This document shows positions 25,613 through 38,300 of a stretch of DNA of 64,000 bases, piece after piece. The stretch spans positions 67,158,508 to 67,222,507 of the forward strand of contig RSEF01000002.1 in assembly GCA_003993805.1 (NCBI GenBank). The letters run 5' to 3'. The DNA is from Himantopus leucocephalus. Lineage: Eukaryota > Chordata > Aves > Charadriiformes > Recurvirostridae. A model generated the notes under the pieces. The model saw only the letters and a program-made list of their open reading frames with translations, was not told the DNA's origin and did not search any database. Each line of letters begins with the position of its first letter. The stretch's first letter is position 1. A program made the position numbers and the translations under genes.

Positions 25613-28142
25613 CTGGGAGTCTGACTGGCAATTTTGAAATCTTGAACTTGGCAACAAACGAAGCAATCAGAATTTATGTCGGACTGAAACCAGAACTTTG
25701 GGTTTTATGGTATTTATCTTACTTTTCTCTGAATCAGCTTCATTTAGAGAACTTGAGGTGGACACAAAAAACCTGATCAAAATCTAACAGACTTTAATGT
25801 TTGCTTTCAGTTTCTCCCTTCATTTCATAACTTTCCATAAAATTCCCTAGTGCATCTTTGATGATTCCTAATCCCTGACTCCTAAAATCTATACTAGATG
25901 TGAGGTACACTAAAAATCAGTGTTACTTCCTTCCTAGTACTATATTCTTTCCCTTAAAGAACTGGAATCAACGAAAAGTGACAAAACATACTTGCCTTGA
26001 AACACTTTTACAACAATGTTACAGAAAGTTAGGAAATCTCTTTTCTCCTTTCACTCTTAATACTGTAACAAACTTAGAGGTGAAAAAGACCAATTTAAAA
26101 AAAAAATAAAATTTTCCTTTCTAGCCCTGGGTGCTTTCTTTCACCTTGCAGAGCACTTTTCATAAAGCAGTGAATTAACATACACCTATTTTCTGGCTAT
26201 CAGGATGTGTAGCTTTTTTACATTTCATACATACCAGAGTTAATAACTGCAATATTTTGTTTTTCATAAACAAGAACCTACCAAGGGAACACTACTTTTT
26301 CATACTTCCCCTCACACTCCCATATAAAATACATATTTATAACAATGAAACAAATATTATGTGGGAAGCCATGTGAGGTGTAGAAATTAGCTCTCCCACC
26401 TTTTTATTTTTATTCTTGTCATGTGTTTTTTTTCTGTACATGTCAGACTCCTAAGAAAGCAATGCAAAACATCACTGAACACTTACCATCTTACTCTGCC
26501 TACATTTCAAACAAAATGTAAGCAGGGACCTTTGTGCTTAGTTCAAGTAAGCTGGAAAACAAGCATCTGCCAGTGTGGCAAGCTGGATCTGCTCCCTGCC
26601 CGTCAGGGAAATTTTAGAGAGGGATGGGGCCACATGCCTAGGAGAAGTGGAGAAACAAAGAAACAGAAATGGGAGAGGAGAGGAGAGGAGAGGAGAGGAG
26701 AGGAGAGGAGAGGAGAGGAGAGGAGAGGAGAAGCATGGACCAACCTGTCTCATGGCTGAGGTGCAGTTGCACAGTGCCTATGAACCCTCTGCTTAGCCTT
26801 TTATACTTTTAAAAAGAATGGTCCTACAATGTTTAGGATCAATTCTGAGTAAAGAAAGATTTCTGTTTTGTCAATGTGTTTGGCACAGCTGAAATACAAA
26901 AAGAAAGTAAAATAAACAAAATATCAAAAAGCCTAATGTCATCAGGATCTTGTTACAGAAACCCATAACGATTCTTCAGCTCAGGCTTCCACCTGCACTC
27001 TGGTCATTCAATAGATGTATGAATATACAAATATACGTGGTTTTATTTGTGTTTATGTTTCAGTTATAAAAATGTGGGGCTTGGGGTGTTGGCTATCCAG
27101 GATGTTTTAAGTACCTTTAAGAGTCTGTAAGAGTCATCTTTCTAATATTATTTTAAAATCCACATTACAGAATATCCATATAGTTGTCTCTTTGTGAATC
27201 CAAATAAATGTATATGTAAGGAAGTAAAGAAGGCTTACGTTCTGTAGTACTTAAAATTGCTCTGAGGTAAGCCATTACCTTGCTATGAAACTTTTTACTT
27301 TTTTAACATATTTAATGTTAATTTTAACAATTTTCCCTTCTCCCCCAGTCAGTGCTAAGTTACTAAGGCAAGTGCAAAGCACAAGCAGCAAGAAAAGGAA
27401 ATTATCATCATTGGTTGCTGAGATAGGTCCAACTTTATTAATAGAAGTTATTTATGTTTGAAGAAGATTCATGCCAGTTATCTTCAGTCTTTCTCTTTCA
27501 CAAAATATAAATATTTTGGCATTTTATAATCAGTCAGGAAAATTTCTGTACCTCTGTGTTAAATCACCTAGCACTAGATAAATTTTTGAATATTATTTTC
27601 AACACAGAGAAATATTTGGCAGTTTGATCATAGGAATCTTTCTTATTTATCACCTAGAAATGTTGACATCCTGATACATTAAAATTTTACTTCACTAATT
27701 GGTCCGATTAAAATATAACTGTCAGGGGGCTTAATATAAAATGTCACTATGTGCTACATTAATGGTATTCTTAAACTGAAAGTCCCACAGAAGGATTTAT
27801 TCTGTCCTGATTGTTCTGAAATTAATTCTTGCATGTGACTTATATACAAGAGAGTAGGGTAATGCTTTTACTTGGAATCAGAGGGATGCAGATCAATTTT
27901 AACAGCTAAAATGTTAATTTGGACACATAAACGTCATTATACTATTACCAAGCAGAGATGTCATGAAAGTAATGGGTAAAACATCTTTAAAATTGTGAAA
28001 GCACATAAATATTGTTCTTTTATCATGTTTCCTTTGGCAGAAAAGTCTGTTTATGAAGTTCCTGCTCCACAGTCCTCCCAGCCCCATGTCTCCGGCTCCT
28101 GCAGAAGCCCTTTCCCTACCAGATGTGCTGGTACAACTTTTC
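25613..28142. other. Non-coding stretch, no recognisable gene
   Basis: AT-rich sequence with no credible exon. It contains the AGAGG microsatellite listed separately. Longer open frames overlapping that repeat only translate it. Confidence 0.5.
26672..26731. repeat. (AGAGG)n pentanucleotide microsatellite
   Basis: About 12 uninterrupted copies of a five-base purine unit. The pure units suggest it is still length-variable. Nothing ties it to a gene. Confidence 0.95.
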
Positions 28143-28735
28143 ACAGAATCATAGAATGGTTTGGGTTGGAAAGTACCTTAAAGATCATCTAGTTCCAACC
28201 CCCTGCCATGGACAGGGAAACCTTCCACTGGACCAAGTTACCCAGAGCTTTATCCAACCTGGCCTTGAATGCCTCCAGAGAAGGGGCATCCACAACTTCT
28301 CTGGGCAGCCTGTCCCAGTGTCTCACCACCCTGACACTAAAAAATTTCTTCCTAATATGTAATCTAAATCTATCCTCTTTCAGTTTAAAACCATTACCCC
28401 TTGTCCTATCACTACACTCTCTGATAAACAGTCCCTCCCTGTCTTTCCCGTAGGCCCCCTTTAGGTACTGGAATGCTGCTATAAGGTGTCCCCAGAGCCT
28501 TTACTTCTCTCAGCCTGCCTTCATAGGAGAGGTGCTCCAGCCCCCTGATCATCTTTGTGGCCCTCCTCTGGACTTGGTCCAAAGGTCCATGTCATTCTTT
28601 TGTTGGGAGGTCCCAGAGCTGGACACAGTACTCCAGGTGGAGTCCCATGAGAGCAGAGTAGAGGGGCAGAATCACTTCTTTTGATCCCATTGTACGGTTG
28701 GCCTTCTGGGCTGCAAGCACACATTGCCAGCTCAT
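28143..28735 (-). mobile_element. CR1 LINE copy interrupted by assembly gap
   Basis: The + strand begins with AGAATCATAGAATGGTTTGG, the inverted CR1 3' end. Nearly 600 bp of CR1 ORF2 3' sequence follow, including GGGCAGCCTGTCCCAGTGTC. The copy runs directly into the 100-N gap, so its 5' end is unknown. A common repeat at a gap edge is a typical place for an assembler to stop or misjoin. Confidence 0.95.
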
Positions 28736-28835
28736 NNNNNNNNNNNNNNNNNNNNNNNNNNNNNNNNNNNNNNNNNNNNNNNNNNNNNNNNNNNNNNNNN
28801 NNNNNNNNNNNNNNNNNNNNNNNNNNNNNNNNNNN
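28736..28835. other. Assembly gap, 100 N
   Basis: Exactly 100 N, the conventional placeholder for a gap of unknown size. Real distance across it cannot be inferred. It separates the gene-free left part from all KIAA0319 exons. Confidence 0.99.
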
Positions 28836-29198
28836 GTCCATAGTTCCATAGTCCCACTTTTCCATGGGAAAAATGCATAATTCTTTATGTAGAGCAGTGT
28901 TACCTTTGATGTACAGGAATAATCAGAATACTTTTCTCTAAAGCAGAAGTAGGGGAAATGACACTTCGTATTTGGGGAAGAAGAAAAATTTTTGTTTCGT
29001 AAAAGGTGAAGGAGCCATAGTCATGATTGTAATAAATTATTATTTGATTATGTATTGAGAATTTTTTTTTTTACTTATCCTTGCTTATTCACTAGAGTAT
29101 TTGTCAGATTTTACTTAATCTATTACAAGTAATATTTGAAGATCCTGACTTTATATCCATCCCATCTGTTAAAACATAATGTACTCATTCTATCTTAG
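28836..29198 (+). other. KIAA0319: Partial intron upstream of the first KIAA0319 exon seen
   Basis: The sequence between the gap and the first recognised exon is AT-rich and ends in ATTCTATCTTAG, a usable 3' splice site. The preceding coding exon must end in phase 1 and is not found in this window. Confidence 0.7.
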
Positions 29199-29303
29199 AT
29201 ACAGTAAGAGAACTTATTGTGTCTGCTGGAGATAACATACAAGTGATGCTACCCAAAAATGAGGTTGAACTGAATGCCTTTGTTGTCCCACCACCACCTA
29301 CAG
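29199..29303 (+). CDS. KIAA0319: KIAA0319 exon 1 of 17 seen: start of PKD1
   Basis: Residues 1-35, beginning phase 1 and containing [11 protein letters not shown] and [14 protein letters not shown]. The donor is GTGAGT. The last 28 bases and the donor are repeated after an N (29,336-29,394); see the duplication entry. The first copy gives the length that fits the human protein. Confidence 0.93.
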
Positions 29304-32300
29304 GTGAGTTGAATGGCCTTGGCATACAAGGAGANGCCTTTGTTGTCCCACCACCACCTACAGGTGAGTTGAATGGCCTTGGCATACAAGGAGATGTACA
29401 CACTACCATTCTGTAAATGCAGACAAGTCCTGAGTTATCCTGCACCTCAGGATAAAACCATCTTTCTCATCTCCTACTGCTGCCTTTTTTGTGGTTCCAA
29501 CTGCAAGAGAAGATTTCCTCCTTTGGATTTTAGAGATTTTTTTTTTTTAAGTGGCTTTTGTTTTCAGAACCTGAAGTCATTAGCCAGATGGTTCAATAGA
29601 AAGCCTGTAGTTTCTACTGAAAGATGATGTGGCCCAGATTATAGTATCTTGCTGTAAAGTGGGGGGGGGGGAAGGGGGGCAAGTCGGTTCTAAATGCAAC
29701 ATTTACCTTAAAACTACCAGCTTCCAAACTGCAGCAGCAAGAATACATGTTTCATAGGTAGCTATGTAAAATGCATTGACTTCACATGGAGCTGGTTTTT
29801 GTGAAGAAGTCAATTATTTGTGAAGTACATTACATCCTTGCTGCTTTACCGAGGTAAAATACACTGTGGAAGTTTAACGCATTGGTACTGCTTCATTTTG
29901 CAGGCTTAAACACTGGCAGTCATCATTTCCTGTTGTAGCATTTTATCTGACAGATGGTGAACTTGATTTCTTTGTTTCCTGGACTTATCTTGAAGGCAAA
30001 GCTGATTACTCTTATGCTGTGTTATTTTTCTTAGAAACAGCCTACACCTATGAGTGGAGCTTAATCAGTCACCCTGCTGACTATGGTGGTGAAATGGAGC
30101 GCAGGCATAGCCAGACCTTGAAGCTCTCTCATGTAAGTGAGCTGTAAGCTCAGTCTCATTGTGTTTGTGTGCTCCTTTCGCAGGAATGTAACCTGTGGGG
30201 AAGGGCATGTTGATTCAAGGAGTCTGAATGACTGTCAGACTCTCTTCACTTGCATGTGTCACCAAATCTTTGCCAGATTCGAAGTGTCTTTTTTAGAGTG
30301 CTCTAATAATTTTTTAAGGTAGATTAAAAATTTGTGTTTCTTTTGTATTCCCAACATCTGGGCAGTGACTAGAGGCCTTCTGTGTATGTGTTCTAGGTTT
30401 CAGATAACCAGGTTTTTATCTGTTTACAATGCGATTGGCAGATGTATGCATACTGCTTTTGTATAATTTGGCAAGTAACCCGATTTGTTCTCTGTTTGTC
30501 TTAGTTATCGGTGGGACTTTATGCCTTCAAAGTCACGGTTTCTGGTGAAAATGCCTTTGGTGAAGGTTTTGTAAATGTCACGGTCAAACCAGGTAAATCA
30601 GTTGGCTAAAGTAATGAAATCAATTTCTTCAACACAAGTAGTTGTACAGCATGTTCATCTTATAGTCAGTTACTGTCTGTCAAGGACATCTGGTAGTCCA
30701 GTCTTGCAGAGATGTGTGTCTATGCAGATCTTGGTGTCTATAAAGCATTTTAAGGAAGTAGAGTTAAGGATCTTGCTCACTGTGTTTAATTGCTCTCTGG
30801 TCTTGTACCCTCCTCAGTCCAGTACAGCTAGGAACAGCAATTACGTGCTGAATAGGCTCTAGCTGCAAGTTACAGTTACAAAATTATACCAGTTAGAAGT
30901 GGCTGCAGCGGGAGACTGCTGTGTCAGCATGCTGCTCTTCAGTAACCTTTTCTCTCCCTTGTCCAAAAAGGACAGCAGATGCTGCAAAACTGTCAGTCCT
31001 AGATTTAAATCACTGGGGACTATTGATCTTTTAGAGTTAACAGGTTAGTTTTGCCTGGGCTTTCACCACTACTTTTTTTTTTTTTTTCCCTTCCCTGTCT
31101 TTCTCACAGCAGTCAGAGTTAACCAGCCGCCTGTTGCTGTTGCTTCACCCAAAGTACAAGAAGTTTCTTTGCCTACAACTTCTACCTTCATTGATGGCAG
31201 TCGTATGTACTGGACAATTCTGTGCTTATATCCTGTATTTTTAATATACAGTTACAACATTATTGGTTGTCAATTACAAGTGAAATTCCTTCTTCTCACT
31301 CTACTCAGAAGATCCCTGAATCATGATTGATTTCAGGGATTTGAGTCCAGGTATAAATTATTTTAATAAATAAGAAGTGATAAAATGCATCCTTCCAAGT
31401 GAGGATTGAGGTACAGTGTATTGGAGGGTGCTGCATCCATACAGCAGCTACTCCTGCAGTTTCTTTCTGCCCTGCCCAGGAGGCCCCTCTGTCCCAGTAC
31501 AGCTGGGGCCATGGTAGAGAGCTGTAGGATATGATGAAATGTCAGAGTCTGAGACTGATTTTTTTATTTGTGTGTGTGTGGAGAATTTTTTGNTTTGTGT
31601 GTATGTGGAGAATTTTTTGTTTTGATAAGCCATACTAAATGTAACTTGGAATCTGTGGTTAAACAGCTACAGTACGTGAACCCCATTAAAATATGCTTGA
31701 AAAGATAATTGTAGAAAACCAATTAGGGATCGGTGCATGAAAGACTTAACTATTCATTCCAGCAATTGCTACAAGAAACTGATACGGTTTTCTTTAATGA
31801 ATGTAGAAAGTATAGATGATATGAAGATAGTGAGTTACCACTGGGAGGAAATTAAAGGTCCTTTGCGGGAGCAGAAGGCATCTGCTGACACACCTGTCTT
31901 GCACTTGTCTAACCTTGTTCCTGGAAACTACACTTTCAGGTACCTGCACAGATGTTTTCCTTTGGGCTTTTAACTATTTCTGTGATGTCAGCTAAATGTT
32001 TGTTTCTCTTTGTGTGCACATGTACCTCCTCAAACAAAAAACTTCATTTTTCTTCTGTTACTCTTCATTTTGTACAGTGGAGAGACATAGGGAGCAGTTC
32101 TATTAAAAAGTGCTTGCAGTGATTTTGTGATACTGGTGTAGTGATACTTTACAGCACAAAGTCATGCAAAACAAGGTATCAGAAATTAAATAGCTCCCAC
32201 TCCCAGCAATGATAACTGTGACAGAACTTTTTTTTTATTTTTATTTTTTCCAACTTAGAACTTGCAAGTATCCTGAGTTGAAACTCTGTAGTCAGGCTGT

Positions 32301-35300
32301 GAAAGTCATCCCCTGAAGGGTAGTGGCAGACAGAACAATATTGGGACGCTGATCCTCGCAAGGCTTTTTTGTGTGCCGATTTTAATAAGAGTCATTCTGT
32401 TCTCCATGGAAGCCTTTGCCTTGCTACTATGCATTGCTGAAGCTGAATTTTGTCCAGACAATGGAAGCAATGTTTGTGGTTCTAGGTGCTTTAATTAAAA
32501 TCAGAGTTCATTTTCTGAACTTTTTAACTTAAATCCTGGTCTGCACAGAGGCAGACTTCCCACTGACCCAGCCTGGATTATTTGGCTGCCAGTGGGTAAC
32601 AGCGTACCAGTCAATATATTATGTGGCAGTGTAGCATCAGCAGAACGTTGAAGCCAGCATTACATATACGTTAAATGTGGTGCCTTGCATAAGCTTCACT
32701 AAAAATTTCATAGCTTCAACTTTCATTCTGTGTTCTTTACCAGAATTGTTCCATATTGTACAGTGGCAGAAATGAGCGGGGGATTGTATTTAAAAGGGCA
32801 GAGCTTGCTTACAAGCAGTGTTCTAAGTGTGTTCCAAACCTTAGAGAATTAAGAAATCACTTGCTATATCTGTGCACCTTTGTGGGAGGCTGAGGTACTT
32901 GAACAATGTATTCAAGCTTACAGGAAATTAGCTGGTCAACAAAATGCAGTGCTCCTGATACGCATGGATGTACACCCACTGCAAAAATATGCGTTCTCTA
33001 ATGACAGAGTTAATGAGCACTGGTTTTTGTTCCCACTTGGGGAGGGTTTCAAGAGTGGTTCCCTTCCATGTGGTCAGCTGTGTGCATTTTTCATTACAGG
33101 GGTGAATTAGGGATGTAGTCGGTTACCACTCTGTGGAGGGGAGTCCTTTATCACTTTCAGGTGTCTGCAGCAGTATCTTTTTAAGTTGATTTGTCGTTGT
33201 GTCTGAGAGGCAATAATGGGTTTTTTTAAACCCTGTAGTTTTGTGACTTGACATCTTCAAAAATCTGAGCTGATATTAAGCTCCATTAAAATTAGTAATA
33301 GCGTGCCACAAAGAAACAAGAAGTTAGGAACTGCTGCTGTGATATAAGCAGAGCTTCTGGACATCCAGAGTAGTTTTGGATGTAGGTGTTAACAGGGACT
33401 GTTCCACTATGGCTGATGAATGAAATCCCCATTTTTTACTGGGCAAACTTTTTAAAGAATTTGCAGTGAAATCTGTTTGAAATTTATGAAGTTGCTGTTG
33501 ACTGCAGGGAAAGGGTTTCATCTGTGATCCAGAATAGCTAGGCTTTTTTTTTTTCATTCTTAATGGTTGAAAGCTGTGTTTGAAAAGTCTTCTGAATTTC
33601 TTTGCTACCTTTGTTGAGGGATATGTGTTTCTGAAGCAGAAGTTTGTATAATCTAATCAGTGGCTCTGTTTTAGGTGGTGTTTGAAGAAGTGCCAGAGAA
33701 AGTTAACCCTTGAATTTAGGACTTGGCAGAAGTCCATATTAACAGATTTCTGATACTGTTTTTTCTGTTGTAGACTCACAGTGATTGATTCAGATGGAGC
33801 AGCCAACTCCACCATTGCATCTCTGACTGTCAACAAACCAGTGGATTACCCACCTATTGCCAATGCAGGCCCTAATCAGGCAGTCACCTTGCCCCAGAAC
33901 TTCATCACGCTGAATGGAAACCAGAGCAGTGATGACCATGAAATTGTCAGCTATGAATGGTCACTCAGTCCTAAAAGCAAAGGCAAGGTTGTAGCAATGC
34001 AGGTATGTCTCTTTCTCCTTGCATAGGACTGGAAAACTCTATCCTTGCATCTAACACAAGGACATGCATACCTAAGTAACTACTCAGAGGCACTGAAATA
34101 TCTACTGTTACTACTATTTTTTTTTCTCTCCTATCTGATGTATTCAGCTCTTATTTTAGATACTACTTCTAATTCGTTCTCATAATTTTTTTTCATTCCT
34201 TGTGGCCATTTCGGATTCCTGCTGTTGTTTGTTCCCTGGTGGTTTGGAAAGACTTTGAGTTAACAGTGTATGTCCTTGGACCCTAGAGCCTGCTCCACAG
34301 GTTTCCATCTACTGAGATGCTGGACATGCTGAAAACTGTTTTTAGGAGAATGTGGGGGTAGTTAGGGTTTTCTTGTAACACTTTCTCCTGGATAAAGTAG
34401 GACTCAAACAGAAACTTAATTTTCTGAGTGAAAGATGACTAGACTTTTGGCAGCGTTATGCTTCCATGCTCTGTGATGGGTCTTTTATGCCCACTAAAAC
34501 ACGGATTTCCTATGAAGGCTAACTCAGGAGGGCTGGACTCGATGATCTTTAAAGGTCCCTTCCAACCCAAACCATTCTATGAATCTATTATCTTATTTTC
34601 ATAGCTGTATTTTTTTTTTTTTAAATCTGAGAAAAGTTAATAAAAATTTTTGGTGGGCTTGCACTAAGTAAATTGGAGATTCTTGTAGCTCTGTAGGCGG
34701 TTGAGGTAATTAATGTAATGAAGTCAGCTGAAACTCAGAAGCCATTTTTTATAAGTGACTTGATTTCTGCTATGTTGCAAATGCTTTAGACCTTCAGGAC
34801 TGGAATGACATCTCTTTGTAGACCTGCTTAAGAAAGGAGTAATACTGATTCAAGCATGTACTGTAGAGGCAATTACGAAACTATGGCTTATAGCATAATG
34901 GGTTATTTCTGTTCATTTACCAAGACATCCGTGCAACCTGAACTTGTAGTTTTAAGAGCTGTTCAATCTTAAAGCAACCTTGATGAAAGAAAGGAATGAC
35001 TGCTTGAAATACCTAATGAATTCATTGGGTATTTAATGTGGAAATGCAAGAGCATTTTACAGTTTCTTTTCAAAAGCCTACTAATCATTTTTATGTCCCT
35101 AAAGCTGAGGATGCTGGTCTTGAGTGTGTTACATGGTATCCATGATTAGATTGCAACGTAACAAGTACCTCTGCTGGTTAATTAATCATTTATCAAGACC
35201 CTTAGTTCTCATTGTCATCTTTATCCAAAAAAAAAAAACCCCACAACAACCAACTTGCACTGTAATTTGTTGTTCCTCGTATAAGACATGTCACAAATGT

Positions 35301-38300
35301 TAATTTTATTAGCAAAGGGACCTATAACTGGGGCAGTCATTTTACGGGCTTATATAGATATCAACTAATACTGCTGGAATGGTATACTCAGGAGAGAGCT
35401 GTCTTGTTTAATATGTTTTTTCCATAAGCCTGTCTGGCTGGGGTCAAGTCAAGCATAGTTTTGCGTTTAACAGTTTTAATAAATATTATATTGAAGACTA
35501 TGATGATGCTTGTTTTTAAAATATCTCTAAGGAAATGGAATAAGCTGTAGCAATTTCCCTCAGTGTTTACTTTCCTAACTGAGAAAGTTAATGTCCTATG
35601 TGTTTCACAATTATTGTTGTTCAGAAATAATACAGCAATTATACCAACATAAAAAAAATTATGTTTATTGTCTATAGATTAATTTCTTGGGTTGGTAGGG
35701 ACAGTTGCAATAGTGAATACGTTCTATCTGTGCATCAAATTTTAAGTCTCCTCTTTGTCTACAAGGTGCTTAAACTGCTTGCTCAAACACTGTATTTATG
35801 GATTAAAATAAATTTTATCTTTTCTTCACATTTGCTCTGTAAGACCTTTCATAATCCTTGAGCGTTTCTGTTTTATCTCACACTCTCTGTCTTTATAAAC
35901 GCTGTATAGGGAGTGCGGACGCCGTACCTCCAGTTATCTGCAATGCAGGAAGGAGATTATACGTTTCAGCTGACTGTCACAGACTCTGCGAGGCAGCGGT
36001 CCACAGCTGAGGTGACACTGATTGTACAGCCTGGTAAGTCGGCTGCAGGCACGTCTGGGTCCCTCAGGGGTGGGCCAGCCTGATGCCTTAGCACTGTCCT
36101 TGAATGCCTCATCTCCCTGCATTGCGCCACTGAGATGGCAGTCTGAATGTCTGGTATCCATGCATCAAGGACTCTTCCACCTCCATTTTCTGTCAAAGCA
36201 AACAGAACAAGCGTAGAATCATAGAAAGTCCAGGTGATGATCCTGAGGCTCACACCAGCCTGATTATGTAAGGCAACCTGCACAGAGATGTGTTTGAGTA
36301 TACTTCTAAAAGCTAAAATGTAGCTCTTGAGTTGAATATCCTACAAAGTCTGTTTTGCAAAGCTGTTCAGAGTATCAACCAGTGCTCTGCTCAGTTTTCT
36401 CACAGTTTTGCAGTGTCCTTCAAGAATCCTTGTGTGATTTGAATTCTCACTAGAATTACTTTGCACTTTCTAGGGAAAAGTGTCAAGCAAGGAATTTTCA
36501 AAAGCCACATCTTTCACATGTTTGTTTAGATTTGGGAGCTGAGTAGTGAATTGGGCCCAAATAGTCCAGGCCTCGTGAGAGAGGGGTTTTTTAATGCTTT
36601 TTTTTTTCTTTTGTAATGTGTTTGCCTATTACATCCAAAGTGGCCTTTTCTTCCCATCTGAAGGTCTTACGTTCCACCATGGGGCAATCTTTTATCTTCC
36701 TGTTGTTGCATATTACACATCTTTTTGTAGATGACCCATACTGGGACAATTTTACAGCAGGCATTTACTGCAGAAATCAAGAACATGAATCAGAAGTACA
36801 GCGTGTTGGTGCCTTTTAGACCCATTATAGCGTGGAACTAGAAAGATGCTATTGCTGAAGTCAGGTCTAAGGGCGAATGGTAGCATTGCCAGTTTTACCA
36901 TGCCACAAAAGCGGAGGTTGAAAGCGGAATAATAGGTCATGTGTTTCTGTACTAAATTGTCAAAGGCTTTAAACTGGCATTAAATTAGTGGCTTCATGCT
37001 GACCTTGAGCAGGAGAAAACCCGGGCCGGTATCTTCTTTGAGGGCAAAGAACTGTATTCGTGTGGGTGTTTTTGAAAGGGATGTGGTGGTGGAACCAGGA
37101 GAATATTCCACCACTCTTGTTATAAAACATTTCATACAGTGCATTGAGCATGCTGCAAAATTTTTGGAATGTGACTGTGTCTTCAGATATGACTGTGAAA
37201 AAGGGAAGTACTTGCTGTGGGATATGGCTTGATTTAGAGCTAGTCTTTCCCATCTAGTATTTTCTGCTGGCTTGTGCATGTTATACTTGTGATTTTTATC
37301 TTTGGGCCAATATATCAAATTTGTAATATAATATTCTGTGTAAAATCTTCCCTCTGATTGGCAGTTCTTGCCAGTGACTACCTAGTAAATGTCATGCACT
37401 AAATGTTATTTTTACAGAAAATAACAGTCCTCCAGTAGCAGTGGCTGGCCCTGACAAGGAATTGACCTTCCCAGTAGAAAGTACTACACTGGATGGAAGC
37501 AAAAGCCAAGATGACCAAGGCATTGTCTTCTATCATTGGGAAAATATCAGGTATCCAGAGATTTTACTCATCTCCAGTAAAATATAGAACAAAGTGAAAA
37601 TCATTGGGTGCCAGAGCCTCTTGTGCAATTGTGTTGGGTGATGCACTGTTTGAGAACTGCTTTGAGGATTTTACCACTCAGGTGGTAATAGGGTAAGAGA
37701 CAGGAATTTTAAATTTAATTTGGAAAGCTTAGGCAATCTCTGCCTATGTTTTGCAATGTGTCATTTTGAGGCCTACTGTTCTAAAGTTAAGAGAAAATGA
37801 CAGGAACTTCCCGTGTCTCCTGTTAAAAAGCAAGTAACAACCTTGGGTACCCTCCTGTAACGTACAACATTTTCCCATCAGTGCTTAGAACTAGGGTTTC
37901 TCGGTCACTTATTTGTTGAATAATAAAGTAAACTTGACAATCTGTTTAGCCTGAGGTTTCAATAGTAGGTGACTAAAGCACTCTTGAATGATGACTGAAA
38001 ATGTTTTACAAAAGTTTATAATTGTATGTTTATGTGCAAAACTATTTGATCCTTAATAAAAGGACAAGGTATTGGTTCATGCAACTGTCATTTGTATGGT
38101 ACAGGAAAAGATGTCACCCTGGCACCCTGTACATGTTGTGAGTGGCTCTTAGAGCAACAGCGTTTGCATGCTGCCATGAAATAGTACAGTGAGAAGGTTG
38201 AACTTCTGGGATGCATTTTCTACTTTTCTGATAACTGGGTTTGTAATGCTTGGGTGCTTTGAATGTCTTGAAAAAATGGATTTATGAATTCTCTGAACTA

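Noticed and set aside
26421..26796. Open frames coding ERRGE-type repeats
   Set aside because: They simply translate the AGAGG microsatellite.
28521..28880. Open frames running through the 100-N gap
   Set aside because: Artefacts of reading N as sense codons; the left part is CR1.
36205..36290. Possible further CR1 tip (GTAGAATCATAGAA)
   Set aside because: Only the first dozen bases resemble the CR1 terminus; the following sequence does not.
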